Positions 1-10,545 of a stretch of 64,000 nucleotides of DNA are shown piece by piece (positions within the stretch are counted from its first letter, which is position 1; the number at the start of each line of letters is the position of its first letter). The stretch covers positions 66,189-130,188 of the forward strand of contig NW_025931652.1 of NCBI RefSeq assembly GCF_000764305.2, read 5' to 3'. Below the pieces are notes generated by a model. That model was not told the DNA's origin and did no database searches. It was given only the letters and a program-made list of their open reading frames with translations. The position numbers and the translations under genes were made by a program. The DNA comes from Hyalella azteca. Its lineage: Eukaryota; Arthropoda; Malacostraca; Amphipoda; Hyalellidae.

Positions 1-1150
1 CAGCCTCCTCCTCCTTTCGTTGTAATATGTCACTATTCTGAAGGTCTCGTTCTCAAAGTTGGGAGCCAGTCCGTTTATCATCTTCTAAGTATACTGTATT
101 ATGTACCTCTCTCTTCTCTCCAGTGAGTACAGTCCCAGGTGTTTCAGCCTGTCCCAGTAATTCAGCTCCAGTTCCCTCATACCGCCGATCCTGGACGTGA
201 AGGTCCGCTGCACTGCTCCCAGTTTCCGCACCGCACCCGCCTTGAGTGGCGCCCAAAGCTGGCAGCAATACTCAAGATTGGGGAGCACGAGGGCTCTGAA
301 GAGTGTAATCATTGGTGCTACATCTCTCGGTCGAAATGTCCGCCATATCCACCCCATCCGTTGCCGGCTGCGCGCGACTATTTCCTCGATATGGGCATCG
401 AACGTGGCTTCAGTACTCATCAACACTCCGAGATCTCGAACTAGTTGCTTCTCAATTTCTGCTTCATCTGATGAAAAGTAGTGATGTGGCCTCCCGATCT
501 TTGTGTAGACTCTGTATGTCATTACTTCGAACTTGGTGCCGTTGAACTGCATATTGTTCACTAGGGCCCAATCGTAGATTGTCGACAAGTCATCCTGTAA
601 CCTCTCGCAGTCTAGGTCATCTGTGATCTTCATCAGCACTTCTGTATCGTCCGCAAATGACGATGTAGATGAGTGGGTAAATTCCGAATAGATATCAGCA
701 ATATGGATGAGGAAGAGGATCGGTCCAAGCACTGAACTCCGCTTTTCACCTTCGCTTCTCTCGATTTCTAGTTTCTAATTGCGACAGCATGTACTCTATC
801 TGTAAGGAATTTATGGATCCACCCTAGCAGGCTTCTTCCAACCCCCAACTGCCTCAGATTTCAAAAGAGCACCCCATGGTCAACTTTGTCAAAAGCTTTA
901 GCAAAGTAAACCGGTAGGTATACTACGTCCACGCCAGTTCCCTGATCCAGCTGGGCCACAAGACGGTAATGGTGCTCAAGTAACTGTGTCAAACAGGAAC
1001 GATTACACCGGAAACCATGTTATCCATTATTATACAGGTCAGCTTCTTCCATATACTAGACAAGCCTCCTGGCCACTACCTTCTCAAAAACCTTGATCAC
1101 ATGTGAGGTCAAGGTCGCAGGTCTACAATTTAGGGATCTGTCCTTCGGAC
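1..1150 (-). pseudogene. CR1-like non-LTR retrotransposon reverse transcriptase, fragment
   Basis: Read right to left, the minus strand encodes a degenerate reverse transcriptase. The fingers region lies near 1020-1140 and KAFDKVDHGVL-like sequence near 870-905. An open stretch at 85-732 holds the catalytic box FADDT (around 650) followed by LQDDLSTIYDWA and the thumb region LVRDLGVLMS. The frame is broken between about 730 and 900. The C-terminal part continues off the left edge; the sequence at 1-60 matches 21760-21830, where the C-terminal end of the same family is visible. In such elements this domain copies RNA at a nicked target. The copy is dead. Clade assignment (CR1/Rex1-like rather than Jockey) rests on overall look only. 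Confidence 0.8.
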
Positions 1151-1170
1151 CTTCTTTGTGGATTGGCGTT

Positions 1171-1240
1171 ATCGTGATGATTGGCGGGTCGTGATGATTG
1201 GCGGGTCGTGATGATTGGCGGGTCGTGATGATGATGATGG
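1171..1240. repeat. Short tandem repeat, ~17-bp unit
   Basis: Three to four direct copies of a unit containing gatgattggcgggtcgt, passing into a gatgatgat run. It sits exactly between the CR1-like fragment and the LINE leader fragment. Confidence 0.8.
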
Positions 1241-1540
1241 TTGTGGGCCCCAGCCTCTCGCCCTCTGGGACAAGCCCGTCGTGTTCGAGGCAGATGTACC
1301 CTCTGGGGGAGGGGGCATTCGGGTATGGGGAGGAGGGGGCGAAAACACAGGAATATTATAGCATGCAGTCGTATGAACAAATAAAGTAGAATCAGAGGCA
1401 AAAAAGAATGGAGTCTCTAGTTCATAGTGACACGCACTCACGGTGAGAGGGCTGCCAAGTCCAAGTGGGTTACGAGAGGAGAGCACTGTCACATGTACCA
1501 ACAATGACCACGGGCGGCCTATTTATCACTTCAACCAAAG
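1240..1540 (-). mobile_element. Jockey-like LINE 5' leader fragment
   Basis: On the minus strand this matches the leader found upstream of ORF1 in the 7.3-26 kb array (for example 8210-8490 and 13700-13990). It shares the cctctcgccctctggg block, the gcgaaaacacagg block, the gcagtcgtat block and the gtgacacgcactcac block. No ORF1 follows it; the CR1-like fragment abuts it directly. Confidence 0.7.
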
Positions 1541-3380
1541 ACCTGCTCAAATATCTAATTCGATACCTCCGGGGGGCCGAGGAGCTCCACTTGTGGCACA
1601 GCGCACATCAATCTTATTGACTGATCCGCTTATTATGTTGGTTCCACATGTATCCCGAGTGGTACCCCATTCTCTTCCCGTGCCTTGTTCCTATATTGGA
1701 GATAATTCGTCCCTTTTTAAGAGTGGCTTTTTGTATATTTATGCATTTTATTATTTCATTTTTGGTACTGAAGATTATTCTCTATCGCTCGACGATCCTG
1801 CCTTCAAATCGAAGATTCTCGATTTCAGTTTGTCTGATGTGCAAAGGGAAAAGCCAGTTAAGGCTGCAAGCCTTATTCAGTCCACCAGTTGGAGGACCAG
1901 TTATTCATCACTGGTCCTCCACCGCCCAAATTCATGCATACACCCGAACATGAAGTCTGCACGCGGCAAAACCATGAACGGCTGCAGATCTCTTCCTCCC
2001 TGGGGTAAAATTTGTAAAGGATGAGACACCCAAGAGCCAAGCTACCTTTCGCCCCGCTTGTATCAAGTCGTTTATTGATGTTTGCGGGTTATATTTTGTT
2101 TTAAAGAACCTGTGGCGTCGTTGTCACCTTTCTGACTTTGTTTTTCCGCTTAGAGCTTCTTTGAGTTGCTCCAAGAAAAGCGCTGTGCTGTAGCGTCTTT
2201 GTCTAAGGTGTTTGTAGAAGAAAAGAGTAGTTTTCACTAAATCCGGAACATTGTTGCAATTCCGGTTGCCCTTCACAAAACCTTTCAAACAAAACGAGGG
2301 GTGCGCGCTTGAGGCCTCAATATACTGGAACGTTTGTGTAGGTTAGAAATAAATTTTGGTGTTCATAATTCTGTTTTTACGGAAGTTTTCCCCTTTAAAC
2401 ATTGTGAGGTCGAGAAAGTTTAGCTCCTGATTGCTGATTTCCATCGTAAATTTCAATGACTAGTGTATCTTGGAATAAAAATTTGATGACTCGTTTTTTA
2501 ATTAAAAATTTTTAATGTCTCGTGTATTTCTAGGATAAAAAATTGACCGATAATAGAGAATAATTCTGACTTGTGGTAGAGTTTAGTTCACTCTCAACGA
2601 ATTCTTATAACAGTTGCTCATTAAGATCTGCAGAAATTATGAAGAGTTGCATTTCAATTGATCAAGTATTAATTAGTTAAGGCCACGGGCTGATGTTCTT
2701 AAAATTATTTCTCATTCAACCAGACTTTTAGCAAATTTAAATTTGGTAATTCAATCCTTTGCATTAAGTAATTGTCAGTGCTGGGCTTGTGATGCGGGGC
2801 TCCACCGTAACATGGATTAAAGTTCAACAAATGTGCCTTAAAATCTTGAATTTATTTAGGTCTTTAAATACAGTGGATACTTGTTTCTGACCTTGTAGTC
2901 CTTTTTTCCTGCTATTGGTTCATAGGTTCGATGCAGCTTACGAGCCTTGGTAGTTCACCCAACTCACGATAACCTAAAAAATTTAAGTTAATCGCGTTTA
3001 TCGCGATGTCCTTCAATACTTGGTAGAGAGAAAGCCTCTCGTTACCGATCTTAACCTCAGTCTTCAGTCTAACACTAGTCTCTATTTCAGCTTCTCCGGA
3101 TGAGAACACCGCGAAATACTCGTTTCTTTACTTGGAAGAGGTAATTTTCTTCTTAAAAAGTGAATTCGTTTTAGTCGAATTTTTCGGAGTTAATGTGCGA
3201 ACATTCCCGTCATTTATAAACTTTAGTTGATTTTTATCTTGCATATTTACATTGAAATAAACTACTACTAAAAGCGTAAATGCGAAAGATTTTCAGACTT
3301 TATTTCAAGTTATTACATATAACAACTCTTTTGATGAGCAAACTCTCCTCGTAGGAGAAATTTGAAATGTCAATAGTATA
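1540..3380 (-). mobile_element. Penelope-like element fragment, direct copy 1
   Basis: This is collinear with 3715-5600 at high identity, with small indels. The minus strand at about 2150-2450 is the same reverse-transcriptase C-terminal region as 4367-4702 but is frameshifted and stop-containing. The distal part (2500-3380) has no recognisable domain. A short open frame at 2912-3109 is unrecognised and has a diverged counterpart near 5140-5330. Right-hand end: ctcctcgtaggag at about 3345. Confidence 0.6.
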
Positions 3381-3594
3381 GTATAGTATCTTCGGCATTA
3401 ATTAAATAGGCCTGGATAGGCCTGTCGCCGATTCTTGTACTTTTCTTGACTAGACTGGCCTTTTGATCAGATCTTTTCAACGGACGGTAGATTTAAAATA
3501 GCTTCTAGATATCAGTTGTTCCGTAGGGTACGAGGCATTTTAAGACTAAACATATGCTCATGCATGGAAACAAAAAAAATAGAGTAGAAACAGG

Positions 3595-5600
3595 CAAACA
3601 AGAATAGTCACTAGTTCCAAGTGACACGCACTCACGGTGAGAGGGCAGCTAAGACCAAGTGGGTCACGAGAGGAGAGCACAGTCAAAACTACCAACAATG
3701 ACCACGGGCGGCCTATTTATCACCTCAGCGAAAGACTCCTCAAATATATAATTCGGCACCTGCGAAGGCTCAAGGAGCTCCACCTGTGGCACAGCGCTCA
3801 TAAATTTTATTGACTTATTTTGTTGGTTCCACATGTATCCCGAGGGGTGCCCCTTTCTCTTCCCGTGCCTTGTTCCTATTGTGCCTTGTTCCCTTTCCCG
3901 GAGATAATTCGTCCCTTTTTAAGAGTGGCTTTCTGTATATTTATGTATTTTATTCTTTCATTTTTGGTAGTACTGAAGATTATGCTCTATCGCTCGACGA
4001 TCCTGCCTTCAAATCGAAGATTCTCGATTTCAGTTTGTCTGATGTGCAATGGGAAAAACCAGTTAAGGCTGCAAGCCTTATTCAGCATCACTGGTCCTCC
4101 ACCGCCTAAATTCATGCATACACCCGAACATAAAGTCTGCACGCGGCAAAACCATGAACGGCTGCAAATCTCTTCCTCCCTGGGGTTCCAAATGAGCGAA
4201 ATGAGGAATTGCACTTCCATCAAGACCGCTAGCCCCAACGGACTATCATAAAATTTGTAAGGGATGAGACGCCCAAGAGCCCAGCTACCTTTCGCCCCGC
4301 TTGTATCAAGTCTTTTATTGATGTTTGCGGGTTATATTTTGATTTAAAGAACATGTGGCGTCGTTGTCACCTTTCTGACTTGGTTTTTCCGCTTAGAGCT
4401 TCTTTGAGTTGCTCCAAGAAAAGCGCTTTGCTGTAGCGTCTTTGTCTAAGGTGTTTGTAGAAGAAAAGAGTAGTTTTCATAAAATCCGGATCATTGTAGC
4501 AATTCCGTTTGTGCTTTAGTATTTCGCACTTCACAAAACCTTTCAAGTAAAACGAGGGATGCTCGCTTGAGGCCTCAATATACTGGAACCTTTGTGTAGG
4601 TTTGAAATAAATTTTGGTGTTCATAATTCCGTTTTTACGGAAGTTTTCTCCTTTACACATTGTGAGGTCGAGAAAATTTAGCTCCTGATTGTTGATTTCC
4701 ATCGTAAATTTTAATGACTAGTGTATCTTGGAATAAAAATTTTATGACTCGTTTTTTAATTAAGAATATTTAATGTCTCGTGTATTTCTAGGATAAAAAT
4801 TTGACAGATAATCGAGAATCATTCTGACTTGTGGTAGAGTTTAGTTCACTCTCAACGAATTCTTATAACAGTTGCTAGTTAATATCTGCGGAAATTATCC
4901 ACGGTTTGATGTTCTTAAAATTATTTCTCATTCAACCAAACTTTTAGTAAATTCAAATTTGATACTTCAATCCTTTGCATTCAGTAAATGTCAGTGCTGG
5001 GCTTGTGATGCGGGGCTCCACCGTAACATGGATTAAAGTTCAACTTACGTGCCTTAAAATCTTTAATTTATTTAAGCCTTTAAATACAATGGATACTTAT
5101 ATCTGACCTTGTAGTCCTTTCATCCCGCTATTGGTTCATAGGTTCGATGCTGAATATGGGCCCTGGTAGTTCACCCAACTCGCGACAACCTAAAAATTTT
5201 AAGTTAATTATTTATCGCGATGTCCTTGACTGCTTGGTAGAGTGAAAGCCTAGCTCCCATTACCGATCTTAACCTCAGTCTTCGGTCTAAAACTAGTCTC
5301 CATTTTAGCTTCTCCGGATGAGAACACCGCGAAATATACGTTTCTTTACTTACAAGAGAGGTAATTCTTGAAAAATAAATTCGTTTTAGTCGAATTTTTC
5401 GAGATTTATTGTGCGAACATTCCCGTCATTTATTAACTTTTGTTGATTTTTGTCTTTTATATTTACATTGTAATAACCTACTCCTAGATGCGTAAATGCG
5501 AAAAAGTTTCAGACTTTATTACAAGTTATTACATATAACAACTGTTATAATGAGCCAACTCTCCTCGTAGGAGGAAGTTGAAATGTCAATAAAAACTATT
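3595..5600 (-). mobile_element. Penelope-like element fragment, direct copy 2
   Basis: Second head-to-tail copy of the 1.4-3.38 kb segment, including the leader-like start (gtgacacgcactcacggtgagagg near 3622). It carries the better preserved reverse-transcriptase C-terminus. About 215 bp of unrelated sequence (3381-3594) separates the two copies. Tandem partial copies are typical of Penelope-like elements, which often have pseudo-LTR structure. Confidence 0.6.
4256..4702 (-). pseudogene. Penelope-like reverse transcriptase, C-terminal part
   Basis: The 111-residue open frame at 4367-4702 begins with INNQELNFLDLTM, then reads IYFKPTQRFQYIEASS, then EHP and a KHKRNCYNDPDF stretch, and ends in a charged helix with LRQRRYSKALFLEQLKEAL. 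The order FLDL, (Y/F)KPT, HP and R-Y is that of the RT palm-thumb of Penelope-like elements. Past the stop at 4367, the same frame continues as FFKSKYNPQTSIKDLIQ toward 4256. No GIY-YIG endonuclease or upstream RT core is visible, so this is a fragment. A related but different Penelope type lies at 30.5-31.5 kb. Confidence 0.65.
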
Positions 5601-6345
5601 AATATTAGTAGCAGTAGTAGCTATGTGCAACGAAGATGTGTGAGATATTCACACAATCGAAAGTGTGTCAAAGTAAAGATATAAGCAAGGAAGTTCTTAT
5701 TTTAATTTCTTCAACAAAATTTTTGAGCTTGATTTGGAGTGAATTTTCTTCTTTGTAATGCGGGCAAAGTTTAGTGGTTAGGAGCCGAGTCCCAAAAATG
5801 CAGAATACGTAAACAAAAAGTTGAAGGTGGATGGCTGAAAAAAAAACACGGTGACGAATGGGTGACGTAGGAATAAATTAAGGCCGGCCAGTCTCATGAT
5901 CGGATTAAGGTATACTGTAAAGAAATAAGTTTAAATTATAAATCTTGCAAAAATGCCCAGTTAAACAAATTATAGTTTAAATAAATGATCAAAATTTCAC
6001 TATAGCACAGAAAACTCTACGAACCTGCGGTTTTAATGCCCAGTGTGGTGATCACTTTTTGAAGGAAGAATGATTGGAGGAAAATAGTGGAAATCAGAAG
6101 TTGGGAAGTTGGACGGGAAAAATAGGAAGAGCAGTGTAAGGGTAATAGGTATCGATGAGGCTAAGCGGCATCAATCGAATCGGTGGGAAATAATGGACGC
6201 ATCACAATAATTTTAATGAAATATAAACGATTAGACAACTCAACTTGGGGCCAAACAAGACCCGTTGAAGGAGTGCAGTTAGCCGACGAGGGAATCCCAG
6301 ACGACTGACAGCGCAATCTTTCACACGAGGCGCTTTTTACTGCTG
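5601..6345. other. Unassigned sequence
   Basis: AT-rich DNA with no open frame of substance and no recognised repeat. It is flanked by the Penelope-like copy and an AT-rich degenerate repeat. I see no function. Confidence 0.5.
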
Positions 6346-6910
6346 GGATCTATCAGTCTTGCAGTGCTTTATGCACCATGAGTCCATCTCTATGTTTATG
6401 TAACAATATTTCTTTATGAAAATATATCTCTATGTGAGAATGATGTAAATACATCTCTATGGAAATAGCTATATATTTTATGGAAAATATATCTTTTATA
6501 AAATATATCTCTATCACTTTAAGGAAATATATATTTAACAATGTATATCTTTATGTTTATGTAACAATATTTCTGTACCGATATTTATGTTACAATATCA
6601 GTCTATAATCTATCAGTCTAGCAGCGCTGTTTATTATGCACCTAAAATACGGCCCCCACTGTCTGCTGGGATCTGGCGTCAAAAACCGCCCAGTGTGAAA
6701 GATTACATTGAATATTGCAAGCTAAACTGTCGCGGCAAATCTACCGCCGCAGTTTTAGCGCGACACACGCTGGCGTCAGGCGTCAAGTTCTAGGCCGCAG
6801 TAAATGCAGTCGTGTGTGAACAGCAGTGCACATTTCGTATGTCCGCTAAGGTTCGGCAGTAAATACTGTCGGACGCTGGCAGTATTTACTGCCCTGTGTG
6901 AAAGGGGCCT
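6345..6910. repeat. AT-rich degenerate repeat, direct repeats and hairpin
   Basis: Degenerate tatctctatg-like units fill 6385-6600. A diverged direct repeat (cagtctngcag-gct-ttatgcacc) occurs at about 6352 and 6615. The 3' part is GC-richer and ends in gtgtgaaaggggcc at about 6896, a sequence typical of termini of cut-and-paste DNA transposons. It also contains a perfect 14-bp inverted repeat at 6855-6868/6880-6893. A decayed MITE is possible, but no paired terminus was found. Confidence 0.4.
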
Positions 6911-7282
6911 TACAGACGACTGACGGTAGAGTCACAGACGACTGACGGTAGTCACAGACGACTGACGGTAGAGACACAGGCGACTGACGGTAGAGACACA
7001 GGCGACTGACGGTAGAGTTACGGACGACTGACGGTAGAGTTACGGACGATTGACGGTAGAGTTACGGACGACTGACGGTAGAGTTACGGACGACTGACGG
7101 TAGAGTCACAAACGACTGACGGTAGAGTTACGGACGACTGACGGTAGAGTTACAGACGACTGACGGTAGAGTCACAGACGACTGACGGTAGAGTCACAGA
7201 CGACTGACGGTAGAGTTACGGACGACTGACGGTAGAGTCACAGACGACTGACGGTAGAGTTACGGACGACTGACGGTAGAGT
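6911..7282. repeat. 22-bp minisatellite (~17 copies)
   Basis: Tandem copies of a 22-bp unit containing cgactgacggtagag, with variation acaga/acgga/acagg at one place. The array runs directly into an adapter junction at 7283, so its true right-hand end is not in the window. A single unit-like sequence (cagacgactgac) also occurs near 6300. Confidence 0.95.
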
Positions 7283-7320
7283 CTGTCTCTTATACACATC
7301 TAGATGTGTATAAGAGACAG
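7283..7320. other. Nextera mate-pair junction linker (artefact)
   Basis: Exact 38-bp palindromic join of two Tn5 mosaic ends: CTGTCTCTTATACACATCT followed by its reverse complement. It is sequencing-library DNA. The 22-bp minisatellite on the left and the LINE ORF1 on the right are artificially joined here. Confidence 0.98.
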
Positions 7321-8117
7321 GTGTTGGGGGACGTTAGTTTGCTGTATTGCCTGTTTGGCGATGTCCACGTAGGTTTGATTGGTCTTTGTCTTAATTGTCT
7401 CGGTCTGTATTTGTTGTTTGTGTTGTATTTTCTGTTTGCGGTAGGGACAGTTTGCTGCTAGTGTTCGGTGATCATTTTGGCAATTGAGACATTTTTTGTA
7501 TGTGTTTAAGCATTGGGTGTAGGTGTGATCCTTGGCAGCGCATTCTGAGCATGAAGGTGTAGTTGAGGTGCATAGGTGAGTTGGGTGATCTTCAAATTTG
7601 TAGCATTTGTAACAGATGAGAAAGTGGATGTAGTGTTCTTGTTCACACTGTGATGGAGTGATTTTGTTGTACATGTAGAAACCGTGTGTGAGTATTCGCT
7701 GTGCTATAGTGGTGTCTGTGGTGATTATTTTGATGACGTGTGTATAGTGTTTTATTTTGATAATGTCTTGAATTTGTAGCCAGTTTTGTTGGGTTGTAAT
7801 CTCGTGTTTGATTTCGGCTGGGCTGTGGCTACCAACGTCCTTGTCCAGTTGTCTAACAAAAATGGTCCTTTTTGCACGTAAGTCTGGTGGAATGATTGGT
7901 GTCAGGTTAATTTTGTTAAACAGTTCAGTCGCTTTCTTTGAGGTCAATTTGTCGATTGCTGATGCGTCATCGGTCACTGCGTAGAATCCAGAAGCGGTGT
8001 CGGTTAGTCTGATGAGTGGGGCATCTAGTTCTTTGAATGTGGTATGAAAGATTTTAGGTCGGTCAGTAGGAAGTCTGGGGTCAATTTTTTAAGTTGAATT
8101 CTGTATGTCTGGGGTCT
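7321..8117 (-). pseudogene. Jockey-like LINE ORF1 (Gag-like, CCHC), N-terminal part
   Basis: Minus strand, broken by a frameshift near 8090. The 7300-7977 frame runs from VTDDASAIDKLTSKKA through IPPDLRAKRTIFVRQLDKDVG to three zinc knuckles: CYKCYKFEDHPTHLC (CX2CX5HX4C), CSECAAKDHTYTQC (CX2CX4HX4C) and CLNCQNDHRTLAANC (CX2CX3HX6C). It is cut by the adapter just after the QQTNVPQH stretch. ORF1 proteins of Jockey/I-type elements bind the element RNA. Counterpart: 17937-18474. Confidence 0.85.
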
Positions 8118-8492
8118 CTAGCGTTCATGAGAGGTTGATGGCTGATTAGAATAGTTCGATGAAGATGAGGGGGGGATGACGTGATAATAAGGATGGAAGT
8201 CGAGGTCGTGGTGGTTGATTGGTCGTAGGGCCCCTAGCCCTCTGGGACGAGCCCGTCGGGTTCGGGGCCTGAGGGGGGGCATGGAGATAAGGGGAGGGGA
8301 GGGAGCGAAAACACAGGTATATGATGGGACTGCAGTCGTATATACAAAAGAATGGTAGAAACAGAGGCAAAAAAGTGAGTCACTAATTCCTAGCGACACT
8401 TACGGCACGAAGGCTGCTAATCCCAAGGCGAAGCTGCAGGTAAGTCACGAGAGAGCACAGTAAGAACCACCAACAGTGACCACGAGGGGCCT
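8118..8492 (-). promoter_or_regulatory. LINE 5' leader preceding ORF1
   Basis: Leader shared with 13.7, 18.5, 20.4 and 23.6 kb. It has conserved blocks around gcagtcgtat and gcgaaaacacagg and a tagcgacac block about 100 bp upstream. Reading frames across it shift between copies, so it is probably untranslated. By analogy with Jockey elements it should hold an internal promoter; no TATA box is evident. At 8493 it is fused abruptly to ORF2 of another copy. Confidence 0.6.
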
Positions 8493-8925
8493 CTAGTGTG
8501 GTGTGTCTGGCGTTTAGGTCTGCGAGGAAGTATACGGGATGAGGCCTATTCAATAGCGTGTGGAAGTCTATGTAGTTTATATAGCCTGTGCGGGGTGGTA
8601 TGTATGTCCTTCCAATTATGATGGGTCCTTGTTGGATGTCTATTGTGATTGCGAGCATGTCTGTATGGAAGTTATCGTGTAGTTTGTACGGGATACGACG
8701 TTTGATTGCGATGGCAGCACCGGAGTGAATTGTGTTGTTTTTATTGCTGGTGTGAACATTTTAATTGAATATCTTGATTGGAGTGTTGTTCTCTGTAATG
8801 GAGTGATCATTGATTAATATTATGTCTGGGTCTATATGGTTGTAAATGTTTGCAAGAATGAATCTCTTGTTGTGCCAGTGACGGACGTTGTGTTGTATTA
8901 TCTTTAGACAGGGCGTGGGGGTCAT
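8493..8925 (-). pseudogene. LINE ORF2, endonuclease N-terminus, 3'-truncated
   Basis: Begins at an ATG (8923-8925) overlapping the ORF1 stop as ATGA. It encodes the start of an APE-type endonuclease up to FLADLNARHTTLE, with a frameshift near 8760. Downstream EN, RT and 3' UTR are missing. The frame runs into the leader at 8492. The same junction recurs at 18683. Confidence 0.8.
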
Positions 8926-9613
8926 TGTGATGGGTGTTTGGATGTAGAGTGCTTTGTCTTTTTGGTGGTTGTTGTCGAATGTTTTTCCATGTTGGCGAAG
9001 ATGTCGTGGGGAATGATATTTATTAATGGTTGGAGTATCTTCAGCCTGTCACGTTTCAGGTAGTCAAGTATTTTCGATGAGTCGGCGTCCTTGACCGAGA
9101 GCTTCAGTCCGTAGTCTTTATTTCTTATTTCGTCAGCAAACCAAAGGTTAGGAGGGTCCGTGGGAATTTCGTCTCTGTCTCGTGAACTCCTAAATAGTTT
9201 GATGGGGATGGGTTCGTTGAGTCCGGTTCCACTAATGTATGATTCTTTGTATTGTTCGTCTACGTTTTTCCTTTTCCTGGGGTCGCGGTCTTCTGCGTGA
9301 GTTATGGATTTCAGGGGTGGAGGGTCGCTTTTCCGGTTGTCGTCTTTTGATTGTGTAGAGAGGTTGAGTGAGGACCGTCTCATGTCGTCGTCGTCTATAA
9401 ATTCTGTTTGGAGGTTGAAGTCGGCGTCCTCAGTCTGGGTTTCTGGCTGGTTGTAAAAAAAGCTGAATATTTTGGCTGAGTCTCTGTCCGGAAAAGTCGC
9501 GTCAATGTCGTAGTTTGTCTTCAAGGATTTGGATAGTATACTGCCAAACCCTTCCTGGCGGGAGAGGCTGGCAATGTGAGCTTCGAGTATAATTGCGGTC
9601 AGTTTAATAGGTA
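8922..9613 (-). pseudogene. LINE ORF1, C-terminal half
   Basis: Open from about 9641 down to the stop at 8922. The sequence runs from KLTAIILEAHIASLSRQEGFG through an acidic EFIDDDD patch, a basic DPRKRK patch and PIKLFRSSRD, to a tail rich in T and K. This fits the C-terminal region of the ORF1 whose zinc-knuckle half lies at 9707-10322; a ~93-bp insertion (9614-9706) separates the two. Confidence 0.75.
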
Positions 9614-9706
9614 TCGAGTCCTCGGTGTTTAAATGCAACAAAAATTTTATACAAGATACTGCCTATAATAAATTGAGTTCGACTATTTTCCTATCAGTTG
9701 CGTCTT
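9614..9706. other. ~93-bp insertion inside LINE ORF1
   Basis: AT-rich sequence not present in the ORF1 at 17.9 kb. It interrupts the frame after DKTQL and before KLTAIILE. Uninterrupted copies have a duplicated AACTGA at this point; here the insert lies between the two. The same insert is at about 19352-19444. Confidence 0.65.
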
Positions 9707-10322
9707 GTCCGTCAGAGTCAGGCTGTGTTGGGGTACGTTGGTTTGCTGTATTGCCTGTTTGGCAATGTCGACGTCAGTTTGGTTGGTTTTCTGTTTGATA
9801 GTCTCTGTTTGTCTCTGTTGTTTGTGTTGTATTTTTTGTTTTCTGTATGGACAGTTGGCGGCTAGAGTTCGGTGGTCATTGTGGCAATTGAAGCATCTCT
9901 TGAAAATGTTGGTACATTGTGTGTATGTATGGTCTTTTGCGGCACATTCGGAACATCAGGGAGTGGTGGATGTGCATTGATGTGTAGGGTGGTCTTCTAT
10001 TTTATAACATTTGTAACATATGAGTATGTGTGTATATTCTTCTTGTTCGCACTGTGATGGTGTAATTTTAGTGTTGTACATATAGAAACCATTTTTGAGT
10101 ACGCGTTGGGCTATTGTGGTGTCAGTGGTTATGATTTTAATGACGTGTGTGTAGTGTTCGATTTTAATGATGTCTTGTATGTGTAGCCAGTTCTGCTGTG
10201 TGGTTATTTCATGTTTGATTTCGTCGGCTGAGTGGCTACCTACGCCCTTGTCAAGTTGTCTTACAAAAATGGTCCGTTTAGCTCGTAGGTCTGGGGGTAT
10301 ATAATTGGGGTCAAGTTGATTT
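9707..10322 (-). pseudogene. LINE ORF1, N-terminal half with zinc knuckles
   Basis: Minus strand, with stop and frame damage (a TGA replaces the residue before CSEC near 9955). Recognisable pieces: RTIFVRQLDKGVG, the NGFYMYNTKITPSQCEQEEY stretch, and three knuckles. It ends abruptly at about 10322, against non-LINE DNA, without its leader. Confidence 0.75.
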
Positions 10323-10545
10323 TACTAGAAAAGTACACAGAGACTGCGAACGCGCGCTCCTCTCTCGACCACTGCATGGTCGCAACTGAACTGAGTGGAC
10401 GAAAAACTTCATAGCCCGCGCACCATATTGCGCATGGCGCCACCTTCCTAGGACTAATGGCCGCCACGTGGCGCGCAATTCAAATAAGTAAGTTCCCGCG
10501 CCGCACCCTGTAGGTTGTAAGTTGATTTTTCTGAATCTAAAACTG
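10323..10545. other. Non-LINE spacer inside the array
   Basis: About 220 bp without similarity to the LINE modules, GC-rich in its middle (gcgcgctcc, cgccacgtggcgcgc). It joins an ORF1 fragment to an RT fragment, with aagttgattttt-like sequence at both edges (10313 and 10519). Origin not recognised. Confidence 0.4.

Noticed and set aside
1443..2024. 193-codon plus-strand frame as a gene
   Set aside because: It crosses the leader fragment and the Penelope-like copy antisense, and is disrupted in the second copy at 3810-4250.
6911..7282. CRISPR-like array
   Set aside because: Units are directly adjacent with no unique spacers, in a eukaryotic context; an ordinary minisatellite.
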